A stretch of DNA of 38,980 bases from Candidatus Bipolaricaulota bacterium. GTDB taxonomy: Bacteria; Bipolaricaulota; Bipolaricaulia; Bipolaricaulales; Bipolaricaulaceae. The stretch's first letter is position 1, and the number at the start of each line of letters is the position of its first letter. The stretch is from positions 1 to 38,980 of the forward strand of contig CAKZSO010000059.1 of assembly GCA_937921255.1 (NCBI GenBank), read 5' to 3'. Shown in pieces: positions 1-6,576 of the stretch. The notes beneath the pieces were generated by a model. It was not told the origin of the DNA and searched no databases. It saw only the letters and a list, made by a program, of their open reading frames with translations. Both the position numbers and the translations under genes were made by a program.

Positions 1-1077
1 GAGAATCCCCGCCTCGAGCTCCTCCACGGCCTGCCAGATCCACGCCGGCACCGTCGCCCGGTTCGCAAGCCAGTTGGCGATCGTCTCGTCCCGGTCCTCG
101 GGCTTCATCGCCCCAGCGGAGATGCCGAAATCGATGAACTCGATGAGATCGTCGTACTTGCTGATCCCAACGCCGCCCTCGGCCAGGCCAAGGCTCGTGA
201 TGCCGCCCTTGAACGTCCCCTCCACCACGGCCTTCACCGCGGTGTAGCAGCCGATGTCCACCCGCTTCATCCCGCTCGCCAGGCCGTGCATGCCCTTCCC
301 CATCCAGTCCTGGTTCGCGTCCACGCCGAAGTAGTACGGCGGGCCAGACTTGGTTCCCTTGTTGCGGTGGTACTCGGTGATCGCCTCGAGGTCCCCGATC
401 CCCAGCGGCCCCGCCACGTTGTACACCCCAACCGCACCCTGGGCGAGCATGGCCTCGGTGGCTGCCTTCCCCAGCGCGATGTTGGAGAACGTGCCGGTGT
501 AGGTGTACAGGAGTTCGACGTTCGCCGGCTTGCCGGTCTCCGCGGCGTACTTCTTGTTTCCCCAGTCCATCCCGAACCGGAACCCGGCCTCGAAGTGATA
601 AAGAACCGGGATCTCAATTCCAAGGACAACCCCGGCCTTGGGGTAGCCGTGGTGCGCTGCGGCCATCGCCGCGAGGGCCCCGATCAGGGCGCTCATCTCG
701 TTCTCCCGGAACACGATGCTCATCACGTTCGGGGCGTCCACGACCGAGTCGATGATCGCGAACTTCTGGTTCGGGAACTCCTCCGCCGCCTGGGCAAGCG
801 CGTCCCCGAGCAGGAACCCAACGCAGATGATGAGGTCGTACTGCCGCGTCCGGGCGAGGTTGCGCAGGTTCGGCAGGTAGTCCGCTGCCGTCGCACTCTG
901 AACCTCGACCATCTCCAGGCCAAAGTCCTCGGCCGCCTGGTCCGTCCCCTTGAACCCCATGTCGTTGAACGACAGGTCGCCCCGTCCGCCGACGTCGAGG
1001 ACCACCGCCACCTTGCCGGCGAAGGCCGGGGCTGCCGCCAACATCAGGACCAACGCTAAACCTAGCCACTTGCGCAC
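1..1077 (-). CDS. BMP-family ABC transporter substrate-binding protein (partial, C-terminus off the left edge)
   Basis: The frame is open from a GTG at 1077 to the window edge, about 359 codons, with no stop, so the C-terminus is missing. A signal peptide (about residues 1-20, hydrophobic core ending APAFA) is followed by a mature protein with the Basic Membrane Protein/Med pattern: an early KVAVVLDVGGRGDLSFND segment, DLIICVGF, and GVYNVAGPLG before a VDANQDWMGKG stretch. Proteins of this family are periplasmic (or lipid-anchored) binders for nucleosides and related compounds, working with an ABC permease pair; here no lipobox cysteine is seen, so it is probably soluble periplasmic. A G-rich Shine-Dalgarno stretch lies about 8 nt before the GTG, and the nearby ATG at 1082 is out of frame. 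The ligand cannot be told from sequence. Its partner genes would lie beyond the left edge. Confidence 0.88.
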   Translation of the reverse strand, partial: MRKWLGLALVLMLAAAPAFAGKVAVVLDVGGRGDLSFNDMGFKGTDQAAEDFGLEMVEVQSATAADYLPNLRNLARTRQYDLIICVGFLLGDALAQAAEEFPNQKFAIIDSVVDAPNVMSIVFRENEMSALIGALAAMAAAHHGYPKAGVVLGIEIPVLYHFEAGFRFGMDWGNKKYAAETGKPANVELLYTYTGTFSNIALGKAATEAMLAQGAVGVYNVAGPLGIGDLEAITEYHRNKGTKSGPPYYFGVDANQDWMGKGMHGLASGMKRVDIGCYTAVKAVVEGTFKGGITSLGLAEGGVGISKYDDLIEFIDFGISAGAMKPEDRDETIANWLANRATVPAWIWQAVEELEAGIL

Positions 1078-1103
1078 CGCATATCCCCCCTTGGTAGGAT
1101 GTT

Positions 1104-1121
1104 CCGAGCATCCCTGCTCGG
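1104..1121 (-). promoter_or_regulatory. Perfect 5'-UTR hairpin upstream of the BMP gene
   Basis: A 7-bp perfect stem (CCGAGCA/TGCTCGG) closes a 4-nt loop. With the predicted start near 1123, the hairpin is at the very 5' end of the mRNA. It could shield the transcript from 5'-end-dependent decay. It leaves the Shine-Dalgarno region free. Confidence 0.5.
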
Positions 1122-1129
1122 TAGCGGGG

Positions 1130-1158
1130 ATTCTACTCCCACCCTCCATGCCGGGCAA
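1130..1158 (-). promoter_or_regulatory. Sigma-70-type promoter of the BMP gene
   Basis: On the minus strand a TTGCCC box (1158-1153) and a TAGAAT box (1135-1130) are separated by exactly 17 nt. The predicted start near 1123 gives a leader of about 45 nt. Confidence 0.65.
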
Positions 1159-1484
1159 CGCAGGCAGAGATGGTAACTGTTCTACACTTCCAACGACCCA
1201 ATGCCCCGCGGGAAAGCGGGCGAGGGCTCAGCCAAGAGAGGGGGAGGGACCCGCGGGTCCCTCCCCGAGGCGAGGAACAGGAGGCCAGGAAGCGGATCTC
1301 GACCGCGCGCTGCGCCGACTCGAACGGCAGCCTTGGGGGGTGGGTCCCCCCTCCTTGGCCGGCACCTTGCCCTGAACCCGCGGCCGTGGCCCTCTCCTAC
1401 GCTACCCGCCGGAGAGGGGCCCCCAAGGACAAGGCGCACCCCGCGATGCCGCGTGTGCGCCCGTTCACCCACACCGTTGGCCGT
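1159..1484. other. Intergenic stretch between the response regulator and the BMP gene
   Basis: About 330 nt without a convincing gene. Short open frames exist on both strands, but they have low-complexity, Arg/Pro/Gly-rich translations typical of non-coding GC-rich DNA. The only clear structure is the palindrome at 1241-1266. No riboswitch-like conserved core was recognised. Confidence 0.5.
1241..1266. repeat. Perfect 26-bp palindrome
   Basis: The two halves (GGGGAGGGACCCG and its exact complement) abut with no spacer. The site is downstream of the response regulator operon in its direction of transcription. As RNA it would fold into a very stable G/C hairpin, but neither side is followed by a T tract (minus strand continues CTCTCTTGGC), so it is at best a weak or Rho-assisted terminator. 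Its arm resembles the hairpin at 30264-30288. Confidence 0.6.
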
Positions 1485-1925
1485 CTAATCCGGAACGCGG
1501 ACGATGCGCCAGTAGTCCCACACCGTGTTCAGAAGGCGATCGAAGTCGTCCTGGCTCGCCGGCTTGTTGAGGAACCCCGCGGCCCCCGAGTCGTACGCCC
1601 GCGCCATCTCCTCATCGCTTGTGGACACGGTGAGGACGACCACCGGGATCTTGCGAAGCTTCTCGTCCTTCTTGATCTCCTCGAGCACCTCGAGTCCGGA
1701 CTTCTTGGGGAGCCGGAGGTCCAGGAGGACGAGGTTCGGGCGCGGGGCATCCTTGCGCTTCCCCCTCCGGAACAGGAAGTCCAGGGCCTGGGCTCCGTCC
1801 TGAACCCAGTGCAGATCGTAGCGGGTCCCGGCTTTCTCCAGGCCGCGCAACGACCGCTCGATCAGCTCGTAGTGGGACTCATCGTCTTCCACCACCAGGA
1901 CGATCATTCGTCGCTCAACGGGCAT
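1485..1925 (-). CDS. Rcp1-type single-domain response regulator
   Basis: A 146-residue receiver domain with no output domain. The acidic pocket (E13 D14 D15), phosphoacceptor D69 in LVLLDLRLPKKSG, T99 in VVVLT and K121 before a proline are all present. The GAQALDFLF segment and the C-terminal NTVWDYWRIVRVP helix are typical of the Rcp1 subgroup, which partners PAS/phytochrome-type histidine kinases. The start at 1925 is preceded by GGAG with good spacing and overlaps the end of the histidine kinase gene by 11 nt, so the two are translationally coupled. The protein most likely acts by protein contact, or as a phosphate relay to an unlinked target, since it lacks DNA-binding residues. A start at 1907 is possible but would lose six residues. 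Confidence 0.9.
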   Translation of the reverse strand: MPVERRMIVLVVEDDESHYELIERSLRGLEKAGTRYDLHWVQDGAQALDFLFRRGKRKDAPRPNLVLLDLRLPKKSGLEVLEEIKKDEKLRKIPVVVLTVSTSDEEMARAYDSGAAGFLNKPASQDDFDRLLNTVWDYWRIVRVPD

Positions 1926-3831
1926 CTCTCTCCACCCCTTTGTTCGCCGGCACCCGGGGGATCGTGAAGTTGAACGTGGTTCCGACGCCAACTTCCGACT
2001 CCGCCCATATCCGCCCGTCGTGCTCCTCCACGATCCGGCGGCAGATCGCCAAGCCGGCCCCGGTGCCTTCGGTTTTCGCATCCAGTTTCTGGAAGATCTC
2101 GAAGATTCTGTCTAGGTACTCCTCCTCAATGCCAGGACCGTTGTCCCGCACGTAGAAGAGGTATGAGTCCCCGCGGTAGGGCTTCCATCCCACCTCCACG
2201 GTCGGCAGCGCCTTGTCGTTGAACTTGACAGCGTTCCAAATCAGGTTCTGGAACACATCGCGCAGGAGCGCGGGCACGGCCCAGACCCGCGGCAGGTCCG
2301 GGGCGATCGTCAGGTTCACCGACTTGACCCGGTCCCCCAGGTCCTCGCACACGTCCTGGACGAGTTTCCCCACGTCCACATCTTCGTAGCGGGATGGGTC
2401 GATGCGCATCTGGGAGAACCTGGTGAGGTCCACGATGAGCTGGTCCATCCGCTTCAGCCGGGCCTGGGCCTTCTCGAGGTCGGCCCGCACCTCGGGGGGA
2501 AGCTCGCCGTTGCTGTGGCGGTCGAGGATCGAGGTCAGGTACCCGAGGGCCGTGCGCGTCGGGTTGCGCAGGTCGTGGGACACGACGTCGCTGAAGTTCC
2601 GCAGGTTCTTGTTGACCTCGTCGAGTTGGACCTTCTCCTGGCGAAGCTCCTCCTCCAACCGCTTGAGCTCGGTGATGTCGGCGTAGTAGTCGATCCGCCC
2701 CCCTCGGTAGCGGGAGGTCTCGATCGGGATCGAGCGGTACTGGATGACCCGCTCAGCCGCGCCGATCCCCTGACGGATGCGGGTCACGAAGTGCTCCACT
2801 CCCGCTCCGGACTGGTAGGCACCCTTCACGAGGGCTACGTAGTCCTCGGCGTTCTCGAGGCGAGAAGCGATCCAATCCCGTACCCGGTCTGCCGGCATGT
2901 TGATCAACCCCTCGCGGTCGATCCCGAAGATGTCCTCCACCGCTCGGTTGGCCCACAGGGCCCTCTTTCGTTCGTCCCACAGAATGACCCCCAGGTCCAG
3001 GGTGTCGATCCCGTCCTCGATCAGGTACCGGTACCGCGCCTCGTGCTCCCGTAGCCGGTGCTCGAGCGCCTGAACCTCGGACCGGTCCTGGGCCTCGAGC
3101 ACGGCCACCGAACTCCGGACCCGCCGCCCCTGGATGTCGACCGTGATCGCCCGCCCCTCCTCTGATCGAAACCGCAGGCGCTCCTGCCGAAGCTCCCCCC
3201 GCTCGAACAGGGTCTTCAGGAGGTCCTTGAAGTGGTCCGTGTCCTCGGGGTGAACGTACGCCGAGATCTGGAGGGACTGCCGGTCTGGCCAGCCCAAGAG
3301 CTCCCGCGATCGCCGGTTCCGGCGGCTCACGTTGCCCCGGTTGTTCACGACGTGGATGATGTTGAGCGAGTTCTCAAACAGATCCCGCCCGTAGCAGTCC
3401 TCCACAAGCTCGCGGGTCTCCTTGTGCCACGTCCGCTGGCCCCACAGGAACCCCATCCCCCTCCCGAGCGCGGCGACCCCGGCGAACAGGAGAAGGACCA
3501 CTGCCCCCATCATCGGCTGCGGGAGGACGAGCTCGGGGACCACGAACAGCGGAACTGCCAACAGTCCGGCCCCCGCCCACGCCACGAGCGTCCCGGTCCA
3601 ACCGAGCAGGAACGACGCGAGGAACAGGTCCACGCCCAGAACAGGAAGCAGAACCGAGAGATCGGCCCCCAAGGCGAGCTCCCACCCCTCCCAGGCGTTC
3701 CACCACAAAACCAGGGCGCTGACCACGTACAGACCCACCGCCATCCCCATCCGGCGGCGCTGGGTCATCTTCTCGCGGGACATCGCTCGACTATCGCTGC
3801 TCTCGCACCGCCCGCCAAGGACACGGGTCAC
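1915..3831 (-). CDS. Membrane-anchored PAS-PAS sensor histidine kinase
   Basis: 638 residues from a GTG at 3831 (an ATG at 3783 is an alternative). The N-terminus has about four hydrophobic segments between residues 30 and 130, then two PAS-like domains (about 150-245 and 265-390), a coiled linker, and a HisKA domain with the phosphoacceptor H419 in SHDLRNP. The ATPase domain has the N-box (NLIWNAVKF, N533), G1 box DNGPG (563-567) and GTGAGL (589-594). This is the bacteriophytochrome-like class that pairs with Rcp1-type regulators, and such a regulator follows with an 11-nt overlap. No chromophore-binding GAF domain is present, so the signal is more likely a small molecule, redox state or membrane cue. 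The gene starts 20 nt after the Crp/Fnr-family gene, giving a three-gene operon. Confidence 0.9.
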   Translation of the reverse strand: MTRVLGGRCESSDSRAMSREKMTQRRRMGMAVGLYVVSALVLWWNAWEGWELALGADLSVLLPVLGVDLFLASFLLGWTGTLVAWAGAGLLAVPLFVVPELVLPQPMMGAVVLLLFAGVAALGRGMGFLWGQRTWHKETRELVEDCYGRDLFENSLNIIHVVNNRGNVSRRNRRSRELLGWPDRQSLQISAYVHPEDTDHFKDLLKTLFERGELRQERLRFRSEEGRAITVDIQGRRVRSSVAVLEAQDRSEVQALEHRLREHEARYRYLIEDGIDTLDLGVILWDERKRALWANRAVEDIFGIDREGLINMPADRVRDWIASRLENAEDYVALVKGAYQSGAGVEHFVTRIRQGIGAAERVIQYRSIPIETSRYRGGRIDYYADITELKRLEEELRQEKVQLDEVNKNLRNFSDVVSHDLRNPTRTALGYLTSILDRHSNGELPPEVRADLEKAQARLKRMDQLIVDLTRFSQMRIDPSRYEDVDVGKLVQDVCEDLGDRVKSVNLTIAPDLPRVWAVPALLRDVFQNLIWNAVKFNDKALPTVEVGWKPYRGDSYLFYVRDNGPGIEEEYLDRIFEIFQKLDAKTEGTGAGLAICRRIVEEHDGRIWAESEVGVGTTFNFTIPRVPANKGVERDAR

Positions 3832-3851
3832 CCCGGTCCCCCCGTCGCGGG

Positions 3852-4526
3852 CTAGATGATGACGGCTTCGTCGGTGTGAACCGAGTACGGCTCGATGAGG
3901 CGTTTCAGGTGGTCTTCCTTGAGGACCGAGATGCGGCGGTTGTTGATCGAGACGATCCCCCGCGACTCGAGTTCGCCCAAGGTACGAATCGCGGTCTTGG
4001 AGGAGACGCCGGCCATCTCGGCCAGCTCCGCCCGCGAGAGTTCAAGGTGCAGCCGGTCGAGCGCCAGGATGAGCCGCGACAACCGCTCCTTGCTCGAGGC
4101 GTACGACCGCTCGGCGAGCTTGTTCTGGAAAGCCTTCAGCTCCTGGGAGATGTGCTCGAAGAACCGGAACATCGTCTTCGGGTAGTGCTCGAGAAAGTAG
4201 AAGAAGTCGCCGCGCTCGATGAATCCGATCCGGGACGGGATGAGGGTCTTGGCGTAAGCGTTGTGAAGCCCCTTGTCGAACAGGGTCGTCTCCCCGGCGA
4301 GACCGCCCGGCCCGACGATCTTCAGAATCTGGGACTTCCCCTTCGAGGAGCGCTTGACAAGCTTCACCGCGCCGGAGAACACGAGGTAAAACCCGAACGC
4401 CGGCGCCCCCTCCATGAACAAGAGCTCTTCCGCGTCGTAGTCGATGGATCGAACCAACCCGCCCAGCTTCTTGAGGTCATCCGGTTTCAGATCAGCGAAC
4501 ACGCGGAAGCTCTTGAGCTCGTCCAT
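3852..4526 (-). CDS. Crp/Fnr-family transcription regulator
   Basis: 224 residues: a cyclic-nucleotide-binding-like beta barrel (about 5-115, with GPGGLAGETTLFDKG at the phosphate-cassette position), a long dimerisation helix, and a C-terminal winged helix (SRAELAEMAGVSSKTAIRTLGELESRGIV). There is no cysteine anywhere, so it cannot carry an Fnr-type iron-sulfur cluster, and the cassette lacks the classical cAMP-binding RxS arginine-serine pair, so the effector is unknown. The ATG at 4526 is preceded by AGGG at 5-nt spacing; a GTG at 4538 lies almost on the predicted transcription start and is less likely. It heads the crp-kinase-regulator operon and may control its own promoter and the adjacent tRNA promoter. 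Confidence 0.88.
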   Translation of the reverse strand: MDELKSFRVFADLKPDDLKKLGGLVRSIDYDAEELLFMEGAPAFGFYLVFSGAVKLVKRSSKGKSQILKIVGPGGLAGETTLFDKGLHNAYAKTLIPSRIGFIERGDFFYFLEHYPKTMFRFFEHISQELKAFQNKLAERSYASSKERLSRLILALDRLHLELSRAELAEMAGVSSKTAIRTLGELESRGIVSINNRRISVLKEDHLKRLIEPYSVHTDEAVII

Positions 4527-4547
4527 GTCGTCCCTCACCCAGGCGAC

Positions 4548-4576
4548 AGTCTACGGATCTCGGGGAGCGGCGTCAA
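4548..4576 (-). promoter_or_regulatory. Promoter of the crp/histidine-kinase/response-regulator operon
   Basis: Minus strand TTGACG (4576-4571), 17-nt spacer, TAGACT (4553-4548). The predicted start is near 4541. Its -35 box is only 3 bp from the -35 box of the tRNA promoter on the other strand, so the two probably compete for polymerase. Confidence 0.72.
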
Positions 4577-4579
4577 ATC

Positions 4580-4608
4580 TTGTACCCCCGTTCCCCGCCC
4601 CATAGAAT
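4580..4608 (+). promoter_or_regulatory. Promoter of tRNA-Leu(CAG)
   Basis: TTGTAC (4580-4585), exactly 17 nt, TAGAAT (4603-4608). The mature tRNA starts at 4617, so the primary transcript would have a 5' leader of only about 0-3 nt. Confidence 0.72.
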
Positions 4609-4616
4609 GGGGGCGA

Positions 4617-4704
4617 GCCGGGGTGGCGGAATTGGCAGACGCGCTGGACTCAGGATCCAGTGAGGTATCCAACCCTCGTGTGGGTTCAAGTCCCACCCCC
4701 GGCA
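4617..4704 (+). tRNA. tRNA-Leu (anticodon CAG)
   Basis: 88 nt. The acceptor stem GCCGGGG pairs perfectly with CCCCGGC (4697-4703), with A4704 as discriminator. The anticodon stem CTGGA/TCCAG encloses CTCAGGA, giving anticodon CAG (codon CUG). A class II variable arm (GAGG/CCTC) and the T arm GTGGG-TTCAAGT-CCCAC are present. CCA is not encoded. The promoter ends 8 nt before it, and a DUF1848 frame begins about 20 nt after it on the same strand, so the tRNA may be cut out of a joint transcript. Confidence 0.95.
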
Positions 4705-4724
4705 CACCTCTTCCGCGGCGGGTC

Positions 4725-5729
4725 ATCTCCGCCTCGCGGCGGACCGACCTCCCGCGGTGGTACCTCCCGTGGCTCAGGGCCGCGTTCCACGCGGGGAGGG
4801 CAACGGTCGGGCTCCCCTTTGGGGGGCAGAGGATCGTGTCCCTCGACCCCGACCAGGTCCACACCCTCGTCTTGTGGTCGAAGGACTTCGCGCGCCTCCT
4901 CGCGGATCGCCAGCTCAAGGAGGTCCTCCGGCGGTACGACCAGGTGGTCGCTCACCTCACGGTGACCGGCCTCGGGGGAACGTGGGTCGAGCCCGGTGTC
5001 CCCCGGTGGGACAACGCGATCGCGCAGCTCCCGGACCTCATCGCTCTGTGCGGTGGCCCAGAGCGGGTCGTCCTCCGGTTCGACCCCATCGTGTTCTGGA
5101 ACGAGGGACGCCGCCTCCAGAGCAACCTCCCCTGGGCCGAGCCCGTGTTCCGCGCCGCACGCCCATCAGGGGTTCGGAACGTCCGGACGAGCTTTGCAAC
5201 CCTGTACGGGAAGGTCCTTCGCCGCGGGGTGATCTGGTACGATCCGACCCCGGAGGAGAAGCGGAGCGTCGCGGCCCAGATCGCGGATCTGGCGCACGCC
5301 ACCGGGCTTGACCTCGGCGCGTGCGCGGACCCCGCGTTCGAAGAGGCGGGAACCCCGCGCGTCCCGTGCATCGACGGCCAGCGGCTGACCGAGCTCCACC
5401 CGGCAAGGGAGCGGGCCCCTCTCCGCCGGGACCGGGGCCAGCGGCCGGAGTGCCGGTGCACGGAGAGCGTGGACATCGGCTCGTACCGAATGCCCTGCCC
5501 CGCAGGGTGCCTGTACTGCTACGCCAACCCGCGCAGAAGCGGGAGTGGGGCTCAACCCCGAGACGCTACAGGGAACCCAACCCGGCAAGCGCGCCGAGGA
5601 GGGAGAACGCCGCCCCGAGGATCCAGAGCCGAACCACAACCTTCGGCTCGGGCCAGTTCGGGCTCCGAATCCGGTGGGGCCACGGGACCCCTCCGGCGTC
5701 GAGGTGGTGGTGGAACGGGGCCATCTTGA
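4725..5729 (+). CDS. DUF1848-family protein (start codon non-canonical; 3' end uncertain)
   Basis: The frame matches the DUF1848 family from its very first residues (ISASRRTDLPRWY, where family members normally begin M-I-x-SASRRTDIP) through VLWSKDF, LTVTGLGG, VVLRFDPIVFW and PCIDG. It ends with a C-terminal cysteine cluster (RPECRCTESVDIGSY then CPAGCLYCYANP) that carries a CxxxCxxC pattern like that of radical-SAM enzymes, presumably binding an Fe-S cluster. The function of the family is not known. No ATG, GTG or TTG lies between the tRNA end and this point; the listed start is an ATC (4725). The only upstream candidate, a GTG at 4680, is inside the tRNA. No Shine-Dalgarno site is seen. Past CYANP (about 5535) the frame runs on to 5729 with low-complexity sequence antisense to mraY, so the natural end is probably earlier, possibly through a frameshift. 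Confidence 0.62.
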   Translation: MSASRRTDLPRWYLPWLRAAFHAGRATVGLPFGGQRIVSLDPDQVHTLVLWSKDFARLLADRQLKEVLRRYDQVVAHLTVTGLGGTWVEPGVPRWDNAIAQLPDLIALCGGPERVVLRFDPIVFWNEGRRLQSNLPWAEPVFRAARPSGVRNVRTSFATLYGKVLRRGVIWYDPTPEEKRSVAAQIADLAHATGLDLGACADPAFEEAGTPRVPCIDGQRLTELHPARERAPLRRDRGQRPECRCTESVDIGSYRMPCPAGCLYCYANPRRSGSGAQPRDATGNPTRQARRGGRTPPRGSRAEPQPSARASSGSESGGATGPLRRRGGGGTGPS

Positions 5730-6576
5730 GAAGGCGCACTCCCGTGAGCTTGTAGCTCGCCACCTGGAGGATCACGGACAGGGCCGTGACGACGAACACC
5801 CCGCCCACCAGGGGGAGGAGGAACACCGTCCCCGAGCCGAACGCGAGCCCGAACAAGAACCCTCCACAGCCCATCGAGCCCACGTTCCCCATGAACACGC
5901 GCGCGGGAAACGCGTTCGACCACAGGAACCCCGCCCCCGCGCCCACCGCGAGGAGGCCGATCCCCCCAAGCTCCCCCACGCTGCCCACCGAGACGAGCCC
6001 GAGCACGGCAAGGGTCCAGGTCCCGGCGGCGAGGCCGTCGAGCCCGTCGGCGAGGTTCACCCCATTCACCGTCCCCATGAACCCGACGACGACAAGCGGA
6101 ACCCACGCCCAGACGGGCAGCGCGGCCAACGGTAGCCGACCGCCGGAGAACGGGACAACGAGCTCGAGCTCGCCCAGGGTCGGGACAAGGAGGCAGAGGA
6201 CTGCCCCCCCAAACGCCTGGGAGAGGAGCGTCTGGTGGGGTACGAACCCAACCGCGGACCCTCCGCGCTGGGACCGAAGGTCATCGAGAAGCCCGATCAG
6301 GCCCCCGAGGGCCGTGGACAGGAGCACGAACCCACCCCCTGCCGACGGGCCCGGGCCGAACGCCCACAGAAGACCTGTCCCAGCGAGAATCAGGCCGAGG
6401 GGGACGACCCCGCCCATCGTCGGCGTACCAGCCTTCCCCCGGTGCTCGGAGGGCCCCTCGGGCCGGATCCGTTGCCCAGCGCGAATCCGGCGGGCAAACC
6501 GTGGGCTCCCCCACGCCGCAAGGGGAAGCGCCGCCAGGGCGAGCGCAAGCCCCAGGGTCAGCCCTTCCACCGCCAC
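5566..6576 (-). CDS. mraY: MraY phospho-N-acetylmuramoyl-pentapeptide-transferase
   Basis: 336 residues, polytopic membrane protein that makes lipid I from UDP-MurNAc-pentapeptide and undecaprenyl phosphate. The diagnostic GTPTMGG is at 50-56, the Asp pair at 98-99 (LLDDL), NLADGLDGLA at 174-183, and HHH at 289-291 in KMAPFHHH. Two oddities: the FMGD motif reads FMGN (N231; codon AAC), replacing an Asp that in E. coli and Aquifex MraY is essential and metal-binding; and about ten extra residues separate HHH from the usual WPEP segment. The GTG at 6576 has GGAGG 4 nt upstream and overlaps the previous gene's stop by 19 nt, so translation is coupled. It lies outside any mur/fts cluster. MraY is favoured over WecA-type enzymes because of GTPTMGG. 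Confidence 0.9.
   Translation of the reverse strand: MAVEGLTLGLALALAALPLAAWGSPRFARRIRAGQRIRPEGPSEHRGKAGTPTMGGVVPLGLILAGTGLLWAFGPGPSAGGGFVLLSTALGGLIGLLDDLRSQRGGSAVGFVPHQTLLSQAFGGAVLCLLVPTLGELELVVPFSGGRLPLAALPVWAWVPLVVVGFMGTVNGVNLADGLDGLAAGTWTLAVLGLVSVGSVGELGGIGLLAVGAGAGFLWSNAFPARVFMGNVGSMGCGGFLFGLAFGSGTVFLLPLVGGVFVVTALSVILQVASYKLTGVRLLKMAPFHHHLDAGGVPWPHRIRSPNWPEPKVVVRLWILGAAFSLLGALAGLGSL

Noticed and set aside
1078-1484. Riboswitch upstream of the BMP gene
   Set aside because: Only about 45 nt of leader follow the predicted promoter, with one simple hairpin; no conserved aptamer core was recognised.
3876-4680. Plus-strand open frame upstream of and continuous with the DUF1848 frame
   Set aside because: It is antisense to the Crp/Fnr gene and passes through the tRNA; DUF1848 similarity begins only after the tRNA.
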